From Spongiihabitans sp963422685 (lineage in GTDB: Bacteria > Pseudomonadota > Gammaproteobacteria > Arenicellales > Poriferihabitantaceae), in contig OY730442.1 in the NCBI GenBank assembly GCA_963422685.1, positions 2,542,001-2,606,000 of the forward strand: DNA of 64,000 bases. Reading direction: 5' to 3'. The translations under genes and the position numbers were made by a program. Numbering within the stretch: position 1 is the stretch's first letter; each line of letters opens with the position of its first letter. Positions 21,588 to 29,644 of this stretch are shown here, piece after piece. Below the pieces are notes generated by a model. That model made no database searches, was not told the origin of the DNA, and saw only the letters and a list, made by a program, of their open reading frames with translations.

Positions 21588-24261
21588 GTTCACTGCCGCA
21601 CAGGCAGCTTAGAAATGCGCAACTCGCGCAGATAGCGCGCGAGCTGAGTTCACTGCCGCACAGGCAGCTTAGAAATGCGCGAGCTGCGCAGGAGGTGTGT
21701 AATGGACGTTCACTGCCGCACAGGCAGCTTAGAAAAGAATCGTTTGCTCCCGCGATCACGTTAACGAGTTCACTGCCGCACAGGCAGCTTAGAAAAATCA
21801 GGCGATGGCGGAAAATACGCTTCTAAAGTTCACTGCCGCACAGGCAGCTTAGAAAAAAAACAGAGGCCAAGTCGATCGCGTGTACGCGTTCACTGCCGCA
21901 CAGGCAGCTTAGAAATGCGCGTCTGATGTGACGCGCAGGCTGAACACGTTCACTGCCGCACAGGCAGCTTAGAAAGACCTTTTTCAGAGCGCCCGCGACA
22001 TGTGTGCGTTCACTGCCGCACAGGCAGCTTAGAAAGCCAGAGCGATGCATGCTGCGATGCATGCTGCGTTCACTGCCGCACAGGCAGCTTAGAAAGAAGC
22101 GCAGCATGTCGCGATGCATCGTGCGCAGTTCACTGCCGCACAGGCAGCTTAGAAACCAGCCGGCGCGCATATATGTAGTGCGTATCTGTTCACTGCCGCA
22201 CAGGCAGCTTAGAAATCCTGCGCTGCGAGCGCAGGAGGTGTGCTGCGGTTCACTGCCGCACAGGCAGCTTAGAAATCCCCAAACGCTAGCTAGATCAACA
22301 CTATGATGTTCACTGCCGCACAGGCAGCTTAGAAATGTGAGCGTCCCAAGCTGTGAGCGTCCCAAGCTGTTCACTGCCGCACAGGCAGCTTAGAAATACA
22401 GAATCATTATGCAGCAGGATTCTCTACCGTTCACTGCCGCACAGGCAGCTTAGAAACTGTGGATGGATGTGGATAACCCTGTGCATAAGTTCACTGCCGC
22501 ACAGGCAGCTTAGAAACTCGTACCGTTTTGTAACATCATGAGATAATCGTTCACTGCCGCACAGGCAGCTTAGAAAGCTCGCCGGGAGGGTGATACATGA
22601 CATATACGGTTCACTGCCGCACAGGCAGCTTAGAAAGACGATCCGCAGTACGGTAAGTTTCAGCTCCCGTTCACTGCCGCACAGGCAGCTTAGAAATTGA
22701 GAAGAAGTACTAAGAGGAAGGCGCTGATGTTCACTGCCGCACAGGCAGCTTAGAAATGAAATCGTATTAATCACTTCAGCGATCGTTGGTTCACTGCCGC
22801 ACAGGCAGCTTAGAAAAGACTGCTCTAGCACAATGCGACCTTTTTCCGGTTCACTGCCGCACAGGCAGCTTAGAAAAAATCAATCCCGAATGTTCCCCGG
22901 GCGCCGTGGTTCACTGCCGCACAGGCAGCTTAGAAAACGGGCGTTAGCGCTTGATATCGTATTAATTAGTTCACTGCCGCACAGGCAGCTTAGAAAGTCA
23001 AATGTTTGCCGCTTGTACTGTCTGTAATGTTCACTGCCGCACAGGCAGCTTAGAAAGCGGGCATCAGCACCAGAAATTGTGTTAACAAGTTCACTGCCGC
23101 ACAGGCAGCTTAGAAACCAGGGTGCCGTAAGTGCTTGATTCGTAAGGAGTTCACTGCCGCACAGGCAGCTTAGAAATGATCGCTCTAGCACAATGCGACC
23201 TTTTTCCGGTTCACTGCCGCACAGGCAGCTTAGAAAGGTAGCGTGCAAAACCCTAGAGCCACGGCCATGTTCACTGCCGCACAGGCAGCTTAGAAAATTT
23301 CAAGATCGAAATTAGCGCCGGCATCTTGGTTCACTGCCGCACAGGCAGCTTAGAAAACTAGAATGAAAGCGCTCAAGTGTTTCATAACGTTCACTGCCGC
23401 ACAGGCAGCTTAGAAATCAGCAGGATCCGGTTTCTCCCCGTCTGCTGGGTTCACTGCCGCACAGGCAGCTTAGAAAATAACACCGCGAACGCACTGCATT
23501 CTCAAAATGTTCACTGCCGCACAGGCAGCTTAGAAAGCCTGCAATGCCTGCCGCAATTTTGTGCGCTCGTTCACTGCCGCACAGGCAGCTTAGAAAAGAG
23601 TAATGGACGATCGTTTAGACAGGGATGCGTTCACTGCCGCACAGGCAGCTTAGAAATGTCGTGTTTTGCGCCGCGGGGATTTCAGATAGTTCACTGCCGC
23701 ACAGGCAGCTTAGAAAAGGGCAAGGACTTGTCTGCGGTGCGATTAACGGTTCACTGCCGCACAGGCAGCTTAGAAAGAGCAGATTGACTTCTTCCGCGGA
23801 AAGCTCAAGTTCACTGCCGCACAGGCAGCTTAGAAATTGAAGAAACTGGAGGCGCGGGAGCTTGCGACGTTCACTGCCGCACAGGCAGCTTAGAAACCCG
23901 CAGAGGACAGCGCCGGCAACAAACTTTTGTTCACTGCCGCACAGGCAGCTTAGAAAAGCACAACACAGGACATTGCGGCAGAGCTAAAGTTCACTGCCGC
24001 ACAGGCAGCTTAGAAACCCGAGCCTGGCCGTACTCTACAACAGCAAAAGTTCACTGCCGCACAGGCAGCTTAGAAAGGTAACCTGCATTTCAGTCCCGAG
24101 CAGAGACAGTTCACTGCCGCACAGGCAGCTTAGAAAAGCTGAAAGGGCCGCTTACCCGCTGTCCCTGCGTTCACTGCCGCACAGGCAGCTTAACAGGTTG
24201 TTGAAAACCGCTTCAGTACCCTTTTCATGGGATTTTCCGCCCGTCAGGCGGGCTGCTCCTG

Positions 24262-25240
24262 TCAATTCTTTATCCGTATCAAATTCCAACCCATCATCGT
24301 CATCCTATACAGTACATTGACCTTGCCGATTCCCCGAACTTTTACCTGCCGTATCAGTCCTGTCGTCTTTCCACAACCTAAAGGTTCTTCCACTCAATAT
24401 GCGACTGATCTGACTCGCCTGGTTCTTGGGTCAATTGCGAAACCTCCGGATTGATTATCGTTGCGGACAACATGCCGGAGCATCTTCAGCGCGCAACACG
24501 CAGCAACAAAATCGTGGGTGTCGTAATTCTTGTCGACGCCTGGTTCGCGTTTCTTGTTACCCGGCAACCTCCCGTTCTGCCCGACCAGTCCACTATCTAC
24601 GCCATTCCTGTTTTCCAGGACGGTATGACCCATGTTTTTACCCTTGGGGGCCAGGAGTGCGCCTCCATCCGTTTCCGATTCATGGGTCTGGTGACTGCGC
24701 TTTTCACGGATAAGTTCCTTTCAGCGTTGCGTCCCAAGACACCAACTGGCTTCAGCCTTTGGGCGATCACTTTTTTGGAATGCCCTGCGCTGGTATCAAG
24801 CTACCATCAACACTGCAATGCGCGTCAGATAACCAGTCTCTCCTGGGAGCAAGCTCCACTACTTCTTCAAACAATTCCGGGTTAATGTCATGATCCAATA
24901 GCCGATCACAATTGCGACTGAAGGTCGAATGGCTCTAAGCCTCCGCATCCATCCCAAGCCCAACCAACCAGCGATAAAGCAGGTTGTATTGAATTTGTTC
25001 AACCAATTGCCGCCTCACTGCAGGAGCTGAGCTCGAATGAACCGTTCAGGCGGGATGGATTCCCGCCCTTTGTCGGAATAAATGGGGGCAAAGGGCCCCG
25101 GTTAAACCCAGCATCGCTTGATCGACAAGTTCGCGTATCCTGCGTAACGGATGATGAACCGGTATAAACAATCCCAACCTGACTGTTGTGCAAAGTGATG
25201 ATTGAAAAACCTCTTCGCCTCGCATGACGCCCCCCCTCAA
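24262..25240 (-). pseudogene. decayed IS5-type transposase
   Basis: Minus-strand fragments in several frames align in order with an IS5-family DDE transposase: MRGEEVFQ start and HHPLRRIRELVDQA near 25240-25130; IPPERFIRAQLLQ; EQIQYNLLYRWLVGLGMDAEA; STFSRNCDRLL; SVDGSLI; GHTVLENRNG; DKNYDTHDFVAACCALK; RNDNQSGGFAIDPRTR; and a C-terminal RQVKVRGIGKVNVLYRMTM ending near 24262. Stops and frameshifts separate the blocks, so it cannot work. The sequence between it and 24193 (TTAACAGG-TTGTTGAAAAC) looks like an IS end, and it joins the truncated last CRISPR repeat directly. A matching opposite end could not be found near 25250. Confidence 0.85.
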
Positions 25241-25250
25241 AATATTATCG

Positions 25251-25628
25251 GTTTATACCGTGTATCTATCCCAATGCTTCAAAAGAAAAATCAACAGCCT
25301 GATAGGGCATCTGTCAATGCCGGTTGAGAATGGAACCTGTGCCGAAGCAGATTATGCGCGCCGAAACGTCATATAATTTCTGTGCGGCGGGCAATAACCC
25401 GGGTTGTGACTGGAGGGACGCCAAAGATGGGGTGTAAAGTGCTGCGAAACATGAGTGCGCATTTATTGGAGTGATGAAGGAAAATCAAACCGTGTTTGAC
25501 TATGTCAACATGCGGGATTAAGCGGGACTATACGGGATTGGGCGGGATCTTTTGCGGATTATTAGAGTGTTATATAAATAACTTCCCGGTGGCTTTCCAA
25601 TCGCTTCCCCACTTGCCCAAAAGAGGCG
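25251..25628. other. non-coding region with 10-bp iterated repeats
   Basis: No gene seen between the IS remnant and the ilvD terminator. The only structure noticed is the four-fold 10-bp repeat at 25511-25550. Confidence 0.55.
25511..25550. repeat. four tandem 10-bp repeats, consensus TRCGGGATTR
   Basis: TGCGGGATTA, AGCGGGACTA, TACGGGATTG and GGCGGGATCT follow one another with exact 10-bp spacing; a weaker fifth unit (TTTGCGGATT) follows. All units keep CGGGA. Ten-bp spacing puts each unit on the same face of the helix, as in sites for proteins bound in an array (regulator, excisionase or integrase arm sites). Function unknown. Confidence 0.6.
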
Positions 25629-25652
25629 TAAAAAACCCGGCATTGGCGGGTT
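25629..25652 (-). terminator. rho-independent terminator of ilvD
   Basis: Read on the minus strand: AACCCG-CCAATGC-CGGGTT followed by T's, 38 nt past the ilvD stop. The stem is 6 bp. Confidence 0.7.
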
Positions 25653-25689
25653 GTTCCGGGCTGGGTGTTAATAGCGCCCCTGGCCCGGT

Positions 25690-27531
25690 CTATAGCCGAT
25701 TGACATCCCGTACCGCACCTTTCGCCGCGCTGGTGCTCAATGCCGCATAGGCTTTAAGCGCCGTACTTACCACCCGCTGCCGATTCGGTTTCCAGCCATC
25801 TTCTCCCTTGGCATCCATGTCTGCCCTGCGCTGCTCCAACACCGATTGAGCGACCGCAAGATGGATTTTTCGATCAGGAATATCAATTTCGATTGAATCG
25901 TTTTCTTCCACCAGACCGATCAGGCCGCCTTCCGCTGCTTCTGGGGACACATGGCCGATGGAAAGCCCTGAGGTACCGCCGGAGAATCGCCCGTCGGTTA
26001 TCAATGCGCAGTCCCTGCCCATGCCTTTTGACTTCAGGTAGGTAGTCGGATACAGCATTTCCTGCATCCCGGGGCCGCCTCGCGGGCCTTCGTAGCGAAT
26101 AACCACCACGTCCCCCGGATTTATTTTATTACCCAAAATACCGTCCACTGCGGCTTCCTGGCTTTCGAAAATTCTGGCCCGGCCGATGAACCTGATAATG
26201 CTCTCATCCACCCCGGCGGTTTTTACAATGCAGCCGTCCTCGGCCAGATTACCAAACAATACCGCCAGCCCGCCGTCTTGACTATAGGCATGTTCCAGGT
26301 CGCGGATACATCCGTTGGCCCGGTCCAGGTCCAGGGATGTATAGCGTTTGCTCTGGCTAAAGGCGACCTGGGTAGGTACGCCGCCGGGAGCGCAGCGGAA
26401 AAAATCCTTGCGTTTTTGATCGGTGGTCAGGCGAATATCCCAAAGTGCTATGGCCTGTGCCATATCGGTGGCATGGACTGTTTTCGTCGTGCGATTGATT
26501 AATCCGGCTCGATCCAATTCGCCCAGTATGGCCATCACGCCGCCGGCCCGGTGTACATCTTCGACATGGTATTGCGCTGCGGCTGGTGCAACCCTGCACA
26601 AATGCGGGACTTTCCGACTCAGCCGATCAATGTCTTCCATGCTGAAATTGATCTCCCCTTCCTGCGCCGCCGCCAGCAGATGTAATACGGTATTGGTTGA
26701 GCCGCCCATGGCGATATCCAGCGACATCGCATTTTCGAACGCGGCGAAGCTGGCGATGGAGCGTGGCAGAACCATGTAGTCATCCTGTTCGTAGTGCCGT
26801 TTTGCAGCAGACACAATCACCCGGCCGGCTTCACGGAATAATCGCTCACGCTCGCTGTGGGTGGCCACAATAGTACCGTTCCCGGGCAGCGCCAGTCCCA
26901 GCGCTTCGGTCAGGCAGTTCATGGAATTCGCCGTGAACATGCCCGAACACGAGCCGCAGGTCGGGCAGGCCGCGCGTTCCATATTTTCCGATTCGCTGTC
27001 AGACACATTGTCATCCGCTGACACCATCATGGCATCCACCAGATCCACCGATTTTTCATGATCCCGCCAGGTCACCTTGCCTGCTTCCATGGGGCCACCG
27101 GATACAAATATGGTCGGGATGTTCAGGCGCATGGCAGCCATTAACATGCCCGGGGTAATTTTGTCGCAGTTGGAAATGCACACCAGCGCATCGGCGCAAT
27201 GCGCATTGACCATGTATTCAACCGAGTCGGCAATGACTTCACGCGAGGGCAGCGAATACAGCATGCCGCCATGTCCCATGGCAATGCCGTCGTCCACGGC
27301 AATGGTATTGAATTCTTTGGCAACGCCGCCTGCGGCCTCGATTTCCCGGGCAACCAGTTGCCCCATATCCTTTAAATGGACATGACCAGGGACGAATTGC
27401 GTAAATGAATTGGACACAGCGATGATGGGTTTATTGAAATCATCATCCTGCATTCCGGTTGCACGCCAGAGTGCGCGGGCCCCGGCCATGGTTCTGCCGC
27501 GGGTGGTAGTCCAGGATCGATAGTCAGGCAT
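25690..27531 (-). CDS. ilvD: dihydroxy-acid dehydratase
   Basis: 613 aa. It dehydrates 2,3-dihydroxy-isovalerate and -methylvalerate in valine and isoleucine synthesis, with an Fe-S cluster and Mg2+. Seen: start MPDYRSWTTTRGRTMAGARALW, VSNSFTQFVPGHVHL, CISNCDKITPGM and the cluster-binding CPTCGSCSGMFTANSMN, plus DGRFSGGTSGLSIGH near the C-terminus. The frame is open further upstream, but the ATG at 27531 matches the family N-terminus and has GAGGGATTTCA before it. Monocistronic, with a terminator at 25629-25652. Confidence 0.97.
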   Translation of the reverse strand: MPDYRSWTTTRGRTMAGARALWRATGMQDDDFNKPIIAVSNSFTQFVPGHVHLKDMGQLVAREIEAAGGVAKEFNTIAVDDGIAMGHGGMLYSLPSREVIADSVEYMVNAHCADALVCISNCDKITPGMLMAAMRLNIPTIFVSGGPMEAGKVTWRDHEKSVDLVDAMMVSADDNVSDSESENMERAACPTCGSCSGMFTANSMNCLTEALGLALPGNGTIVATHSERERLFREAGRVIVSAAKRHYEQDDYMVLPRSIASFAAFENAMSLDIAMGGSTNTVLHLLAAAQEGEINFSMEDIDRLSRKVPHLCRVAPAAAQYHVEDVHRAGGVMAILGELDRAGLINRTTKTVHATDMAQAIALWDIRLTTDQKRKDFFRCAPGGVPTQVAFSQSKRYTSLDLDRANGCIRDLEHAYSQDGGLAVLFGNLAEDGCIVKTAGVDESIIRFIGRARIFESQEAAVDGILGNKINPGDVVVIRYEGPRGGPGMQEMLYPTTYLKSKGMGRDCALITDGRFSGGTSGLSIGHVSPEAAEGGLIGLVEENDSIEIDIPDRKIHLAVAQSVLEQRRADMDAKGEDGWKPNRQRVVSTALKAYAALSTSAAKGAVRDVNRL

Positions 27532-27849
27532 TGAAATCCCTCGCAGGGTTGGAAAATTGAAGCACCATTCTATCAAATAAAAATTCTTCAGGAAAAATTC
27601 TGCAAGTTACCCAAATGTTGGTCGCAGGGAATGCACTGGGGTAAAACGGCGTGGCTGTGCCCTGCTGTTGGGTCAGTTGATTCTGGTGGAGCGGGTTTAA
27701 TAATAATCCGTGCAGGTCACGGGTCAGCAGCCTGGAAATCATGGTCGCCTGCATATACCACAGATGTGGCACGCCTGGCACTCTTTTCTTAAGGATTGGC
27801 CTCTTTTCTAACGATTGACCAGGGAAAAATGAAGAAGAAACTTTTTTAC
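27532..27849. other. intergenic region between divergent ilvD and lipoprotein gene
   Basis: Shared upstream region of two divergent genes. A minus-strand open frame (to 27781) resembles nothing known and is not called. The ilvD promoter must be here but was not pinpointed. Confidence 0.5.
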
Positions 27850-27878
27850 TTGACCCCCTTCCACTCCGAATTTAAGAT
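27850..27878 (+). promoter_or_regulatory. sigma-70 promoter for lipoprotein-Slam pair
   Basis: TTGACC (27850-27855), 17-nt spacer, TAAGAT (27873-27878): one mismatch in the -35 and a good -10 at ideal spacing, about 150 nt before the lipoprotein start. Confidence 0.6.
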
Positions 27879-28034
27879 ACCGCACCCACAGTAAACTATA
27901 GTCGGGAAGCGGCAATCGACAGGTCCCTGGGTGTGGAACCCGCAACGGGTCAGGCCTGATTTCGACCATGACGCGGTGCGGTGGTGAAACGGTGTTGTAT
28001 TTTTAATCATTCATTAACCGAAGTAGAGAATCTC

Positions 28035-29480
28035 ATGAAAAAGAAAAACTATATAAACTTGATAATGGCAATGGTCCTGGCGATTGTTTTGGTCGGCTGC
28101 GGCGGTGGAAGCGGTGTGAAGGACAGCGACAAGGATGGTGTCGGTGACAATGCCGATGCCTTTCCCGATGATGCCAACGAGACCACTGACAGCGACAAGG
28201 ATGGTGTCGGTGACAATGCCGATGCCTTTCCCGATGATGCCAACGAGACCACTGACAGCGACAAGGATGGTGTAGGTGACAATGCTGATGCCTTTCCCGA
28301 TGATGCCTTAAAGACGACCATTGCCACCCTGAAGTTGCCGGGTCAGGCGCCGTTAACCGGAGATGCAGCCGTGGATAGCGCGGTGATCAGGATTATGGAG
28401 GCTGCTACAAGGAAGCCCGCCGCAGGCGGCAATAGCGTCACGCAGTCCTCGGTGGACAGAGGGGCTAATCAGGTGGATGTGGCGGTAGTCCATGACGTTG
28501 ATGGTTCAGCGTTTGAGGTCATCAATACGGTGGGTAGAAAAGTCCCCCCCCACATCGTTAGGAATGCCAAAAAGGTTACTGTGCTGGAGGCACCCGGATG
28601 GCAAGACGGTGCTGCCCTGAAAAAAGACTTTCCTGATGGCAGTGGCACCTTGTATGTCAATGCCTACACGGATATTGACCCGCCACGCCATTATGTAAAG
28701 GACGGCGACAGGCTGACCGGCGAAATTACACAGTTCTCGTCCAGCCCAGGCAACAGAGGTACCCTGAACGGCGTACCGGGTAAATTTTACGAAGGGCGCA
28801 ACAAATATAGTTACCACAATGCTAGTGCCGATTTTGGTATTCATATTGTTGATAATCTTAGAGGTGATTTCTATTTCGTCCCGGATGATAAATCAGCACT
28901 AAATGAAGACCCGACCGCCGACACCAACTATCTCTCTATTGGCTACTGGCTGTACACCCCCAAGGACATCATGCAGGAGAAAAAGTATGATATGGGTGTG
29001 TTTGCCGCTGGCGCCGACCCGTTCGGGACGGGCGATTTCAAGGATCTCAATAGCAGCGTCACCTACCACGGCGATGCGGTGGGTCTGCATGTGAACAACG
29101 CTGGCGCCACGCCCGTCGTCAACGCCTTCACTGCGGATGTTATGTTGACGGCCCGCTTCTACCATCTCAACTCACCACTCGCCAGCGTGACTGGTGAAGT
29201 GTCCAACTTTGTGGTAGGCGAAGAGAAGAGCATGATCACCCTGATGCTGGGCAGCGCGAGCATCGATGCGGATAAGAATGGGAATGCGGTCAACGGCGGG
29301 TTCTTCTCCGGTTTTACCAGCACTACTGGCGACCAGTTGACTGGTATGTGGGGCGGCCAGTTCTTCGGAAAGAATCGCAACTCCGAACCGGCTTCGGCGG
29401 CGGGGACGTTTGGCGCTGCTAGGAGAGATTATGTTGAGAGTTATACCGGCGCCTTCGGAGTGTATGCGGAACCACAATAG
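28035..29480 (+). CDS. surface lipoprotein with Ca-binding-type repeats and TbpB-like C-terminal barrel (Slam substrate)
   Basis: 481 aa from the ATG at 28035. A lipoprotein signal (MKKKNYINL..., lipobox LVGC, Cys about residue 20) is followed by three perfect or near-perfect 22-aa repeats DSDKDGVGDNADAFPDDANE (thrombospondin-3-like, DxDxDG calcium-binding loops), then a middle domain without recognised motifs and a C-terminal region (SVTGEVSNFVVGEEKS, GGFFSGF, LTGMWGGQFFG, SAAGTFGA) like the C-lobe barrel of transferrin-binding protein B-type lipoproteins. The gene for a Slam exporter follows, so it is probably flipped to the cell surface by it. The ligand is unknown: heme, metal-protein or other host/environment compounds are possible. 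Confidence 0.85.
   Translation: MKKKNYINLIMAMVLAIVLVGCGGGSGVKDSDKDGVGDNADAFPDDANETTDSDKDGVGDNADAFPDDANETTDSDKDGVGDNADAFPDDALKTTIATLKLPGQAPLTGDAAVDSAVIRIMEAATRKPAAGGNSVTQSSVDRGANQVDVAVVHDVDGSAFEVINTVGRKVPPHIVRNAKKVTVLEAPGWQDGAALKKDFPDGSGTLYVNAYTDIDPPRHYVKDGDRLTGEITQFSSSPGNRGTLNGVPGKFYEGRNKYSYHNASADFGIHIVDNLRGDFYFVPDDKSALNEDPTADTNYLSIGYWLYTPKDIMQEKKYDMGVFAAGADPFGTGDFKDLNSSVTYHGDAVGLHVNNAGATPVVNAFTADVMLTARFYHLNSPLASVTGEVSNFVVGEEKSMITLMLGSASIDADKNGNAVNGGFFSGFTSTTGDQLTGMWGGQFFGKNRNSEPASAAGTFGAARRDYVESYTGAFGVYAEPQ
28122..28319 (+). repeat. three 66-bp tandem repeats inside the lipoprotein gene
   Basis: Copies 28122-28187, 28188-28253 and 28254-28319 encode the calcium-loop repeats. Copies 1 and 2 are nearly identical in DNA, indicating recent duplication; copy 3 diverges at its end (ALKTT instead of ANETT). 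Copy number could vary between strains. Confidence 0.95.
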
Positions 29481-29644
29481 GTGGTTCCGGTCGCGCCCGT
29501 CTTGGTTTAATTGATCCCACGGCCGTGCAAGACCGCATACAAGAGTGTTCTTGGGCGAGCGCACAAACCGTTGATTATGGATGAGTCGAATATGATGAGT
29601 CTGCGGTGGTTGTATCAGGATATGGTGTAAGGTCGTGCCTCAGC

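Larger units (their letters stand above)
11622..24196 (+). CRISPR. type I-F CRISPR array, 210 repeats / 209 spacers
   Basis: The 28-nt repeat begins GTTCACTGCCGC and ends CAGCTTAGAAA; CTGCC and GGCAG form the Csy4 hairpin around GCACA, leaving an 8-nt handle CTTAGAAA. From the first repeat (11622) to the last (24169) is 12547 nt, i.e. 209 units of 60 plus 7. Spacers are 32 nt except seven of 33 nt (starting 12370, 14591, 19212, 20293, 20474, 21015, 22336). All internal repeats look identical by eye. The last repeat is truncated: it matches for 24 nt to CTTA, then diverges into the IS remnant. Spacers next to 11622 should be newest. Many spacers recur as identical, near-identical or overlapping families (see findings). 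The 60-nt period is a multiple of three, which creates long meaningless open frames. Confidence 0.99.

Noticed and set aside
11622..24196. Dozens of 60-240 aa open frames in the array encoding repeated FLSCLCGSE, VHCRTGSLE or SLPHRQLRN blocks
   Set aside because: They are translations of the CRISPR repeat; the 60-nt period keeps frames open on both strands. No ribosome binding sites or conserved protein.
24451..24885. Plus-strand 144-aa ORF downstream of the array
   Set aside because: It is the antisense of the decayed transposase, whose conserved motifs read on the minus strand.
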